From Bradyrhizobium valentinum (GTDB taxonomy: Bacteria > Pseudomonadota > Alphaproteobacteria > Rhizobiales > Xanthobacteraceae), in the NCBI RefSeq assembly GCF_001440405.1, contig NZ_LLXX01000141.1:58834-122833 (forward strand): 64,000 bases of DNA. Reading direction: 5' to 3'. Of this stretch, positions 36,632 through 44,102 are shown in pieces. Position 1 is the first letter of the stretch; each line of letters begins with the position of its first letter. Made by a program: the position numbers and the translations under genes. The notes beneath the pieces were generated by a model that ran no database searches, had not been told where the DNA came from, and saw nothing but the letters and a program-made list of their open reading frames with translations.

Positions 36632-37027
36632 ATGCGCATCGTCACTAGGATCTGCGTTGCTATCTGCTCGATGATGCTGGCGTGCAATGGGACGCTTTCG
36701 GGCCCGCTTGCCGCGCACGCGGAGGGCGTTACCGCGGCCGGCGAAAAGATCTTCGCCCATTGCGCCCCCTGCCATTCGACCAAGCCGGGTGAAAACAAGG
36801 TCGGACCGTCGTTGGGCGGTGTCTTCGGCCGCAAGAGCGGAACAGAACCTAGCTATAGCTATTCCTCGGCAGTCAAAGGACTTAACGTCACCTGGGATGA
36901 AACAACTCTTGACGAATGGCTGCGGGGCCCCAGCAAGTTCGCCAAGGGCACGAAGATGATTTACTCAGTCCCGGACGAGAAAGATCGGCGGGACGTGATC
37001 GCCTATCTGAAGACGCTGCCGAAATGA
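36632..37027 (+). CDS. Cytochrome c2-like class I cytochrome c
   Basis: A 131-residue secreted cytochrome c. The signal peptide ends near AAHA. The heme site CAPCHS sits 10-15 residues into the mature part, followed by KVGPSLGGVFGRKSG, and the Met ligand lies in FAKGTKMIYSV. It is the last gene of the DUF2231-PQQ dehydrogenase-catalase-b561 cluster, starting 9 bases after the b561 stop, and is the likely soluble electron carrier. Confidence 0.92.
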   Translation: MRIVTRICVAICSMMLACNGTLSGPLAAHAEGVTAAGEKIFAHCAPCHSTKPGENKVGPSLGGVFGRKSGTEPSYSYSSAVKGLNVTWDETTLDEWLRGPSKFAKGTKMIYSVPDEKDRRDVIAYLKTLPK

Positions 37028-37075
37028 CGGATTGCGGCGTCGGAGTCGCCCTTTTGCGGTGGGCCAGGCGTGCAC

Positions 37076-37386
37076 TCAACAGCCCCGGCAGATGTTTCCA
37101 ATCGCTCGATCGACGGCGGCCTCTTCAGGGGTCGGCTTGAGCATGGCGTCCGGGAGCGAGGGAACGTCAGCCGACGTTGGCTGATGATGCGGCGGTAGCG
37201 GTGCGGTCCCGGTGATGCGGGAATCCGGCGTCAGTGAGGGCGGGACCGCTGGATTCGCGGGAGCCGTCAGGCCCTGCATCTCTCCTCCAGGCATACCTTT
37301 CCCGTGCATCCCTCCCCCGTGCATGCCGCCGCGGCCATAACTGGCGGAGAGCCCGGCACGAGGGTAGCTATGATGAGTTTTCGCAT
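37076..37386 (-). pseudogene. Frameshifted paralogue of the Cys-tailed secreted protein
   Basis: The second copy of the gene at 6214-6504. On the minus strand it starts MRKLIIATLV. Compared with the intact copy it then lacks 10 bases of the signal-peptide region, which shifts the frame. The rest continues in another frame: LSASYGRGGMHGGGMHGKG, then PPSLTPDSRITGTAPLPP, then PEEAAVDRAIGNICRGC. The body is very well conserved, so the damage looks recent. A frame open upstream could in principle give an unrelated N-terminus without a signal peptide. Confidence 0.8.
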
Positions 37387-37589
37387 ATTGCGCTCCTTGC
37401 ACGGTTGGCATTGAAAGGCTTCGAACCACCCGTCGATGCGGCCGGCGGTCAATGAGTGAGAGCTGAGATGCATGGCCCCTTTCCCGCATTGGACCGGCTC
37501 TACTCGTCAACGGATCGTCTTGTCACTGGATGAGATAGTGTTGCAGCAATGCCATGCTGATAACAATCGCGTCACTACCGCAATGGCTC

Positions 37590-38212
37590 CTATGCGATTC
37601 TACACGGATGAGTGAACACTTCGAATCCGTCCGCGCGCGCGATGGCGGCAAGTGTGATACCCGCTGCATCCGCCATCCGAGCACGGTCGGAGCCGAAATC
37701 GACACCATCGCGGGCGCCGGCGCCCCAATCGAGGCGGCTTTCGGCACATCTCCACCGATACCCTGCTGGTGAGAAGTACGATACCCTCGCTCGCCACAAT
37801 GGAGGCACGGGCTAGCTAGAGCCCCTGAAGGCTTGTCGAGCGCATTGTGGCAGCCAACGTCCTCCCAACGCAACGATACCGCTCGTGACAGTCCAGAAGG
37901 CCGCCGCGTGAACGGCGCGCGTCTCGATATTAAGTACTTGGCGCGCTGGCAGGCCTTCCATGGCAGCCATGATCTGTCCCGGCGAGAATTGCCCCCATGA
38001 CCGATAGTGGCGGTCGGACGCACCGCTTCCGCAATTGATTCGATGCCGCACAATCCGCACTCCGTCGGTCCCGCCATGCGCCGCCACCGTTCCTTCAGGC
38101 GATCGGCTCTCGGCCGACTGAGCCACATCCGCAATTCAACCCCGTCATCGAGGTGCACCATGTCTAACGAGACGATATCAGCACCAGAGCCGATGAAAAA
38201 TCCGGCATGCAT
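37590..38212 (-). pseudogene. fdhD: fdhD relic 2 (frameshifted, 5' truncated)
   Basis: FdhD pieces appear in the right order but in several frames. They are DMVHLDDGVELRMWLSRPRA, AGPTECGLCGIESIAEAVRP (holding the CGLC active-site motif), FSPGQIMAAMEGLPARQVLN, TRAVHAAAFW, EDVGCHNALDK, GIVLLTSRVSVEM, IGAPAPAMVSISAPTVL and AAGITLAAIARADGFEVFTH. They end at what looks like the native stop. The first 80-100 residues are missing. At least four frame changes rule out function. It is homologous to relic 1 at 6630-6750. Confidence 0.85.
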
Positions 38213-38276
38213 GACGCGCTGTTGAGGAAGCGGCTCAAGGTTAGCGAGGTGCCTCGTTCATCTCCGCCTCACAACA

Positions 38277-38292
38277 CTAAACGCCAATTTAG
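38277..38292. promoter_or_regulatory. CTAAA-N6-TTTAG element (copy l)
   Basis: CTAAACGCCAATTTAG lies 80 bp before pqqA (plus strand) and 65 bp before fdhD relic 2 (minus strand). The position relative to the relic mirrors copy a and relic 1. Confidence 0.65.
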
Positions 38293-38371
38293 TTGGGGGC
38301 CCGCAGCACGTCGCTACATAGAGGAGGTGATGACGGCGGCAATCGCGCCGCGGATTTAAGGAGTTCTAAAA

Positions 38372-38452
38372 ATGGCCTGGAAAACACCGAAGATCGTCGA
38401 AGTGCCGGTTGGCATGGAAATCAACATGTACGCCTGCGCGGCGCATAAGTAG
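38372..38452 (+). CDS. pqqA: PQQ precursor peptide PqqA (orphan)
   Basis: A 26-residue peptide that serves as the substrate from which the cofactor PQQ is built. It begins MAWKTPKIVEVPVGMEI and continues NMYACAAHK, holding the invariant Glu and Tyr four residues apart (E-I-N-M-Y) that are cross-linked by PqqE. A strong ribosome site AAGGAG (38358-38363) precedes it. No pqqBCDE genes follow, so this is an extra copy that would rely on biosynthesis genes elsewhere. It sits downstream of a PQQ enzyme gene and behind a copy of the repeated element. Confidence 0.92.
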   Translation: MAWKTPKIVEVPVGMEINMYACAAHK

Positions 38453-38560
38453 CTTCGATAACACCCGTTAGGTCGAGCACCGGGTATGGTTCCCGAGGGT
38501 CGTGAAGTTCGTCCCTCAAAGAAGGTGCGGCTGCATCCAACGCAGTCGTCGCTTACCGCC

Positions 38561-38872
38561 ATGAAACGTAATCCTAACTTCGTTCGCCATCGCCAAATTA
38601 CAAAGTATCGGGACAGCGGCAAGCTCTTCGCGAGACGCCATGGGTCGTCACGCACCCATGATGTGATTGTTGCTGTTACGCTGCTCGCATTACTGGTCGT
38701 GGCTATCGTGACCTGCGCCATCTCCAATGAAATCACGGATAGCAGTTTGGATCGCCAGAGTTATGTCGCGTACGCGATCGACGTCGTCGCGACCCTGGGC
38801 TTGAGCATTGGACTGGCGGTGCTGCTGTTCTCCAGTCGTCCCCGTGCTGACGACGAAGGAGCGAGGTCGTGA
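38561..38872 (+). CDS. Small two-helix membrane protein
   Basis: A 103-residue protein with two predicted membrane helices (DVIVAVTLLALLVVAIVTCAI and VVATLGLSIGLAVLLF) after a basic N-terminus. An in-frame ATG at 38486 gives a longer form; 38561 is a guess from the hydrophobicity pattern. Its stop overlaps the multicopper oxidase start (GTGA), so the two are probably co-translated. No family recognised. Confidence 0.65.
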   Translation: MKRNPNFVRHRQITKYRDSGKLFARRHGSSRTHDVIVAVTLLALLVVAIVTCAISNEITDSSLDRQSYVAYAIDVVATLGLSIGLAVLLFSSRPRADDEGARS

Positions 38873-40389
38873 GCAAGCCCTTCTCTCGCCGTCGATTTCT
38901 GCACACTGCGCTTGCTGCGAGCGTAGTGCCCAACTTACCCGATGCCGCGCGCGGGGCTGCGCCTGCTCCCAAGCGTCTTGTCGCGGGAACGCGCGTGTTG
39001 GAAGTGAACGGCCGACCAGCCAAAGTCTTCGGGCTGACAGGCCCCGACGGGCGTCCCGGTATTCGCCTTGCTGCAGGCGAACGATTCCGCGTGGATCTTG
39101 CCAACGAATCCGGCGCACGGACCCTTGTCCACTGGCATGGGCAGCTTCCACCTTGGACGCAGGACGGTTTCCCCTGGCCGCAGACCCCGCCGATCGTGAA
39201 CGGCGCTGTTCAAGCTTATGACTATGCTCCGATTCCCGGCACGTACTGGATGCACTCGCATCATGACATGCAGGAGCAGAGCCTGATGACCGCGCCCCTT
39301 ATCGTCCATAGTACCGCTGAGCTTCGCGAGGACCGCCAGGAAGTCCTCCTCATGCTGCACGACTTCACCTTCCGAACGCCGGAGGAGGTGCTCGCCGGTC
39401 TCACCGGCACGAGTGTAGCCGCTGCACAGGCCATGACGAAAAAGACCGAGGAGGCCCCAGCTGACAAGGGCGACGCCAGTGTACCTAAACCACGCATCGT
39501 GGGAATGGCCGCCCATGCGCCAAGTATGGCCATGCCGGGAATGACCATGTCAGGACTGGGCGGCACGCAAATGCACATGGATCTGAATGATGTTCACTAC
39601 GACGCCTTCCTTGCGAATGATCGAACCCTCGCCGATCCGCAGATCGTGCGCGTTGAACGCGGCGGTCACATCCGCCTCCGGGTCATCAACGGTGCATCGT
39701 CGAGCCAGTTTTGGGTCGATCTTGGCGAACTCGTCGGCCGCGTGGTCGCGACCGACGGCCACCCAGTACATGCAGTGGCAGGCAATCGTTTCCCGCTCGC
39801 GATGACCCAACGCCTCGACATCCTGATTGATTTACCGCGGGCCGGCGCGTTTCCGATCCTTGCGCGGCTGGAAGGCGACGGCCGGCAGACCGGGATCGTC
39901 CTCGCCACTCAAGGTGGGCACATTCCGCGGATAGCCGAGGGCGCGCCAGCCGCGCCGCCGGTCGACCAGTCGCTGGAGGCCCGCCTTATGGCAGAGGAGC
40001 CGCTGTCGCAACGCTCTGCGGATATCGTCAAGACCATCGTTCTCGGTGGCGGAATGAAGCCTTATGCTTGGTCCATGAACGGCGAGTATTGGCCGCAGGT
40101 CTCGCCGCTTATGCTGACAAAGGGACAACGCGTCGAGATCGATCTGGTCAACCGCACCATGATGGCGCATCCGATCCATCTCCACGGCCACGTGTTCCGG
40201 GTGATCGCAATTGATGGACGACCAATCCAAGGGGCCGTGCGCGACACCGTTCTGGTGATGCCGATGGGCCGCGTCCGGATTGCTTTCGACGCCGACAATC
40301 CGGGACGATGGGCGTTGCACTGTCACAATCTCTACCACATGGTCACCGGCATGATGACGGAGCTTAGATATCAGGGCATCATCTTTTGA
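38869..40389 (+). CDS. Multicopper oxidase, Tat-exported
   Basis: A 506-residue laccase-like enzyme. The Tat signal is SRRRFLHTALAAS. All copper motifs are present: HWHG, HSHHD, HPIHLHGH and HCHNLYHMVTGMM. A Met/His-rich insert (HAPSMAMPGMTMSG, then TQMHMDLND) near residues 215-240 resembles copper-binding segments of CopA/CueO-type enzymes, so a role in copper tolerance is likely. The GTG start is preceded by AGGAG. Confidence 0.92.
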   Translation: MSKPFSRRRFLHTALAASVVPNLPDAARGAAPAPKRLVAGTRVLEVNGRPAKVFGLTGPDGRPGIRLAAGERFRVDLANESGARTLVHWHGQLPPWTQDGFPWPQTPPIVNGAVQAYDYAPIPGTYWMHSHHDMQEQSLMTAPLIVHSTAELREDRQEVLLMLHDFTFRTPEEVLAGLTGTSVAAAQAMTKKTEEAPADKGDASVPKPRIVGMAAHAPSMAMPGMTMSGLGGTQMHMDLNDVHYDAFLANDRTLADPQIVRVERGGHIRLRVINGASSSQFWVDLGELVGRVVATDGHPVHAVAGNRFPLAMTQRLDILIDLPRAGAFPILARLEGDGRQTGIVLATQGGHIPRIAEGAPAAPPVDQSLEARLMAEEPLSQRSADIVKTIVLGGGMKPYAWSMNGEYWPQVSPLMLTKGQRVEIDLVNRTMMAHPIHLHGHVFRVIAIDGRPIQGAVRDTVLVMPMGRVRIAFDADNPGRWALHCHNLYHMVTGMMTELRYQGIIF

Positions 40390-40454
40390 CGACCGCTCCC
40401 TCTCTCCATCCCATTGAAGGTCTTCGCGAACTACTCGATGTGAAGGATACCGAC

Positions 40455-40841
40455 ATGATGCTCAATTGGAACGATTACCGCAAACAACTGGCGGCCGGCG
40501 TGAAAGAAATCGGTCAGCTCAGCCCCGACACCATCAAGGGATATATGGCCCTCAGCGCGGCTGGCCAGAAAACGGATCTGCTTGGCGCGAAAGTCCGCGA
40601 GCTCATCGCTCTCGCAGTGGCCGTCACCTTGCGCTGCGACGGTTGCATTACGGTGCATACCGAGGCCGCAATCAAACGCGGCGCGACCACGGAAGAGATT
40701 GCGGAAGCTCTAGGTGTCGTCACGACCGTCAACGCCGGGGCTGCGCTTGTCTACTCCGCACGTGTGATGGATGCGTTCAACGAATACCCGAGCGCTGCCT
40801 CGCCGCGCGAGCCGGATTCCCTCGCCAATCTGCGTAGCTGA
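40455..40841 (+). CDS. Carboxymuconolactone decarboxylase / AhpD-like protein
   Basis: A 128-residue protein of the AhpD-like fold with the redox pair in CDGCITVHTEAAIKRGAT. The following helix IAEALGVVTTVNAGAALVY matches the family. Proteins with this CxxC act as alkylhydroperoxidases or thiol reductants. The ATG at 40455 is chosen because AAGGA lies 7 bases before it. It follows the multicopper oxidase by about 65 bases. Confidence 0.9.
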   Translation: MMLNWNDYRKQLAAGVKEIGQLSPDTIKGYMALSAAGQKTDLLGAKVRELIALAVAVTLRCDGCITVHTEAAIKRGATTEEIAEALGVVTTVNAGAALVYSARVMDAFNEYPSAASPREPDSLANLRS

Positions 40842-41069
40842 ACTCGGATTCTCGGCCGCATGCTCTTGCGCGTGCTCAAAGCTCCTGGCGTCTTCAGAAG
40901 AAGCTCCTCCAATAGTCAATGAATTACGGTCGATGGTGACGCAAGCCGAGCGAAAGTAACTGCGAACCGTTGTGCGAAGGGTAGCCATTCTAACGCTCAC
41001 TGAATGCGACGGGGCCGCAACGGAAGACGATTGCTGGTAAATGGGAACAGATTGGCGGCCTCTGTCGCA

Positions 41070-41085
41070 CTAAAGAAGAATTTAG
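41070..41085 (+). promoter_or_regulatory. CTAAA-N6-TTTAG element (copy m)
   Basis: CTAAAGAAGAATTTAG followed by TGGTG lies 47 bp before the secreted protein gene at 41133, the closest spacing seen. Confidence 0.65.
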
Positions 41086-41132
41086 TGGTGCCGATGCGGT
41101 TGTCTCCTATCTAGTCAGCAAAGGAGACAACT

Positions 41133-41366
41133 ATGAAAATCACCACAGTAGCACTAGCAATTGCGTTGACGCTCCCCAGTACGTTCGCCCTCGCGCGAGG
41201 TGGGATGAGCATGGGAAGTCACGTCACTCGCCCCTTCAGCACGGTCGGTACGGCAGGCCGTATTGCAACTAAACCCAGGAATGTTTCTGGGAACACGCTT
41301 CTTCCCATCGCGCATGATCCAAGCGGATCGACACTAACTGGGCCAGCTGTGAACCGCGGCGGCTAA
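41133..41366 (+). CDS. Small secreted protein
   Basis: A 77-residue protein with a signal peptide (MKITTVALAIALTLPSTFAL, cleavage near ALA) and a Met/Gly/Arg-rich start of the mature part (RGGMSMGSHVTRP). No cysteine or known domain. AAAGGAGA precedes the ATG. A hairpin follows the stop. It is one of several small exported proteins preceded by the repeated element. Confidence 0.7.
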   Translation: MKITTVALAIALTLPSTFALARGGMSMGSHVTRPFSTVGTAGRIATKPRNVSGNTLLPIAHDPSGSTLTGPAVNRGG

Positions 41367-41372
41367 CCCATA

Positions 41373-41400
41373 GAAAGCCTCCGCAACTTCGCGGGCTTTC
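41373..41400 (+). terminator. Hairpin after the small secreted protein
   Basis: GAAAGCC (41373-41379) pairs with GGCTTTC (41394-41400), with further pairing inside the loop. It lies 7 bases past the stop at 41366. The following sequence is only weakly T-rich. Confidence 0.6.
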
Positions 41401-41645
41401 TCATACATAGCGGCTGGAAGCTTATTCGTGCTGGCAGGGCCGCAGCACGGCCGGACCATTCCACTACCGGATACCGGAGGCGCGGCCCCTTGGACATGCG
41501 CGCATGGTCTTGCCGATTAAACGAACGTGAGGCCGGTGCCCATTGGGGAGACGGCCACCCGAACGCATTTGATCGGCAGCGTCCCGGCCCACCACGTGCA
41601 GGTCGAGACCGTTCGCTACCCGACAAGTTGATTGGAGCAAATGCG

Positions 41646-41888
41646 ATGCGTTCTTTTTTGGCCCTAAGCCTGATGATGATCTTGGGTGCTGCTGCAAGCG
41701 CCGCGACTGTGCATCACACTATCCCGCGACATCATGTCATCGTTCGTCCTAGCCAAGGGTTCCAGGGCTACGCCGGTCCGGGCTGGGCCTACGCAGCGCC
41801 TCCGCCTACGGTTCACTACGACGACACACCTAGCTACAACGATCCGTCCAAGTTTGGCGGCCCAACGGCCTTACCTATTGAGAACTAG
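41646..41888 (+). CDS. Small secreted protein
   Basis: An 80-residue protein with a signal peptide (MRSFLALSLMMILGAAASA) and a His/Tyr/Pro-rich mature part (HHTIPRHHVIVRPSQG, GYAGPGWAYAAPPP, DDTPSYNDPSKFGGP). The sequence PSYNDPSKFGGPTAL recurs in other small exported proteins of this bacterial group, from memory. No copy of the repeated element is seen before it. Function unknown. Confidence 0.65.
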   Translation: MRSFLALSLMMILGAAASAATVHHTIPRHHVIVRPSQGFQGYAGPGWAYAAPPPTVHYDDTPSYNDPSKFGGPTALPIEN

Positions 41889-42110
41889 ACATAGGGAGCG
41901 GCGGACTCGGCCACCCTAAGTGCCGCTCGCGAGACTTCGTAGCGTTCGCGACGCCGATTGCAGCGGGCTTTGTGGCGTCGTGCACCGCCACTAGGAGCAG
42001 CGCCGCCAATGACTAGATTGCGGCATCTTTTTGTCATTAAGTCCGAGCGCCGAACTCGCGGCGCAGCACACTTGATCTGCGTGAATGCAGCCTGATTCCC
42101 CTCTCAACGG

Positions 42111-42266
42111 TCAGTCGCGTTCGATGATCTTGGCGCCCGGGTAGACCCGGCGGGCGTACGCAACAACCAGCGCTCGGTCCTGTGTCTCCAAGAACGGAGT
42201 CCGGATCTGACACGACCCAACGATGAGGTGCCACAAGCCGTTAAGCCTTTGGATGATGACGTCCAC
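42111..42266 (-). CDS. Possible small DUF2188-like protein
   Basis: A frame of about 51 residues starting at a GTG preceded by GAAGGAAG: DVIIQRLNGLWHLIVGSCQ, then TQDRALVVAYARRV, then YPGAKIIERD. The beta-beta-helix-beta pattern resembles DUF2188-type small proteins, but identity is not certain. It lies in a poorly coding region. Confidence 0.4.
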   Translation of the reverse strand: MDVIIQRLNGLWHLIVGSCQIRTPFLETQDRALVVAYARRVYPGAKIIERD

Positions 42267-42393
42267 GTGAGTGCTTCCTTCGCTGCTTGAGAGGTGTTGT
42301 GGGTTATGTGTGCACCTGATGCAACCGAACACGTCCTGACACAACCGTGCGGGCAAGCGCAAACCGACTGGAGCACGAACGCAGAGGCCAGTG

Positions 42394-42684
42394 CTATAAT
42401 GATAGGAGGGAAAAAGCAGGGCGGTAAAGCCGATCAGCAAAGCAACGTCGCCTCATGCTACACCTCCAGGCATGCTTCGCGATCCCGTTACTCCACCCTG
42501 GCTCACATTCGCGAGCAGCCGACCGAGCCGACGCCTTAACCGGATTAGAGTGCGCTGCTTTCTCAGCTCGCCGCTCGTAGTCCTCAGCAAGCGCCTTAAG
42601 CTGACCCGCGACGTGTTGGTCCGTCATTGTTTGGGCCGCCCGGAGTATGGTCCGTGCCGTGTCCAAATATTCCTTGCTCAGCAT
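42394..42684 (-). CDS. Small helical protein of unknown function
   Basis: A 96-residue frame. It starts MLSKEYLDTARTILRAAQTM and continues LKALAEDYERRAEKAA, a helical pattern seen in many short Bradyrhizobium proteins. GGAGG lies 8 bases before the ATG at 42684. The last 35 residues (Arg/Cys-rich) look unrelated and may come from a frameshift near the end. Confidence 0.55.
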   Translation of the reverse strand: MLSKEYLDTARTILRAAQTMTDQHVAGQLKALAEDYERRAEKAAHSNPVKASARSAARECEPGWSNGIAKHAWRCSMRRRCFADRLYRPAFSLLSL

Positions 42685-42741
42685 TTCGCCTCCACAATCC
42701 CAGTTCGACTGGCATAACGCCGTCGAACTACAACCAATCAC

Positions 42742-44102
42742 AGAGAGACGGACCGGGCCATTGCACAGGCGTTTATCAGTGCCTTACATTTGCTTGAGAC
42801 GAGGATACTTAGGTTTGCGATCATCACCTGCGCGCCTCGCGAGTGGTGGAGCCTGGCTCCTCGCGCGGCGGCTACCTAGCGAAATCGGTCGATCAGCTGG
42901 TGACGCTGCTGTTGGCCAAGTACGCTCGCGAGGTCGCTAAGGGCTGCCAAGCGACAAGCGTATCCTCCGCGCGGCTCGGAAAACGCACGGCGCGCGTCTA
43001 ACGGCTTGGTGTTGGGGCTGATTTCGGGTTTAGGGCGCCGTCAAGCGCGCATTCGACATTCCATTATCGCGCGAGATGATTCTGCGTCTCATACGGGCGA
43101 TTCGTTTCGCGCGATATTTGGTCGGCGTCGGATCGGGAAAGCTATCGGATTTCCCAGACGGCAGTGCATCAGGGCAATTAGTCGAGGGAAAGCAAGATCG
43201 AGCCACGTTGTCGAAGTGGAGCAACGATCTTCGCCAGAGCTTCCGAACCATCACGACTGTAGCTGGTGTGTCCGAGTTCGACGCAAAGCTGCAGATAAAC
43301 CAGGCCGTTCCCGGACTGAATGCCGGTCACATTACTCGACACAAGCTTCTTGAGAACCACCTGCGATGCCAGCAACAATCAATCAGCAGCGCGCTCTATT
43401 TGCTGGTCTGGGAACATCGATGAACAAAAATCAAGGGTCTCCCAGGATGGCCGGGCCGCAGTGCAAGCTGACGAGCTACTTTGGATGCATCGATCAATTC
43501 GCGCGGTTGCGAAGAAGGGAAGCAAGCGCACCATTCGACAGGCCGCCTGATCCGATATAGGTCGAGCGTCGATACCGAAGATCGCGTGGCGGCCCGAAAC
43601 GAACTGTCACATGCGCGGCTTAATTCTCAACCAACTGCTTCATCGCGGCAAGTTTGGTGATCGATTGTAGACTTGCCGCGCAGACTTAACCAGAACGAAC
43701 TAAGAACACTGCGATCTTCGATCAAGATGAAAATGCGACGTTGCCTGGACCCGAACGGGTCGCTCATTGTCGACCACGTCCCCGAATTGAAACTCATAAT
43801 TGGCCCGCAGCCGGTTCCGGATCTTCCACCGCAAGACACTCAGAACCGGTTCCAGCTGATCTTCGGACGCTTCATCAATGTATTCGCGCGGCCCGGATCA
43901 CCCCAATGATCTGCAATGGCTCGGCGCGGCGACGCTCGACAAGGCCGTTGAGATAAAAGTAAACTTCAACGCAGCGCACCTCAAAGGATGGGCTTAGGCA
44001 AGACGGATTGGGGAAGTCGATAAGGAATAAACTTTCGGACAAGGCTGTCTACGATCGGCCCCCCGAAGTCTCAGAAGATTATTTTGAGGCAGCAGGGAAG
44101 AA
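42742..44102. other. Poorly coding region with decayed DNA
   Basis: No intact gene is supported. The only recognisable content is the kinase ATPase relic at 43740-43960. Other open frames are short and show no domain. The region has lower coding character than its surroundings and looks like a decay zone. Confidence 0.55.
43740..43960 (+). pseudogene. Relic of the giant kinase ATPase domain
   Basis: Translation gives LDPNGSLIVDHVPELKLIIG, then PVPDLPPQDTQNRFQLIFGR and FINVFARPGSP, then after a frame change DLQWLGAATLDK. Every block matches the AAA domain of the protein at 49964-55504 (LGPNGRLMIDIVPELKLLIG, FLGVFARPEHP, DLQWLDAATLDM). The segment PLALFLD with the Walker B aspartates is lost. 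It is therefore a decayed fragment of a paralogue or duplicate. Confidence 0.8.

Noticed and set aside
36619..36834. A minus-strand frame antisense to cytochrome c
   Set aside because: The plus strand has the heme motif, signal peptide and correct spacing to its neighbours.
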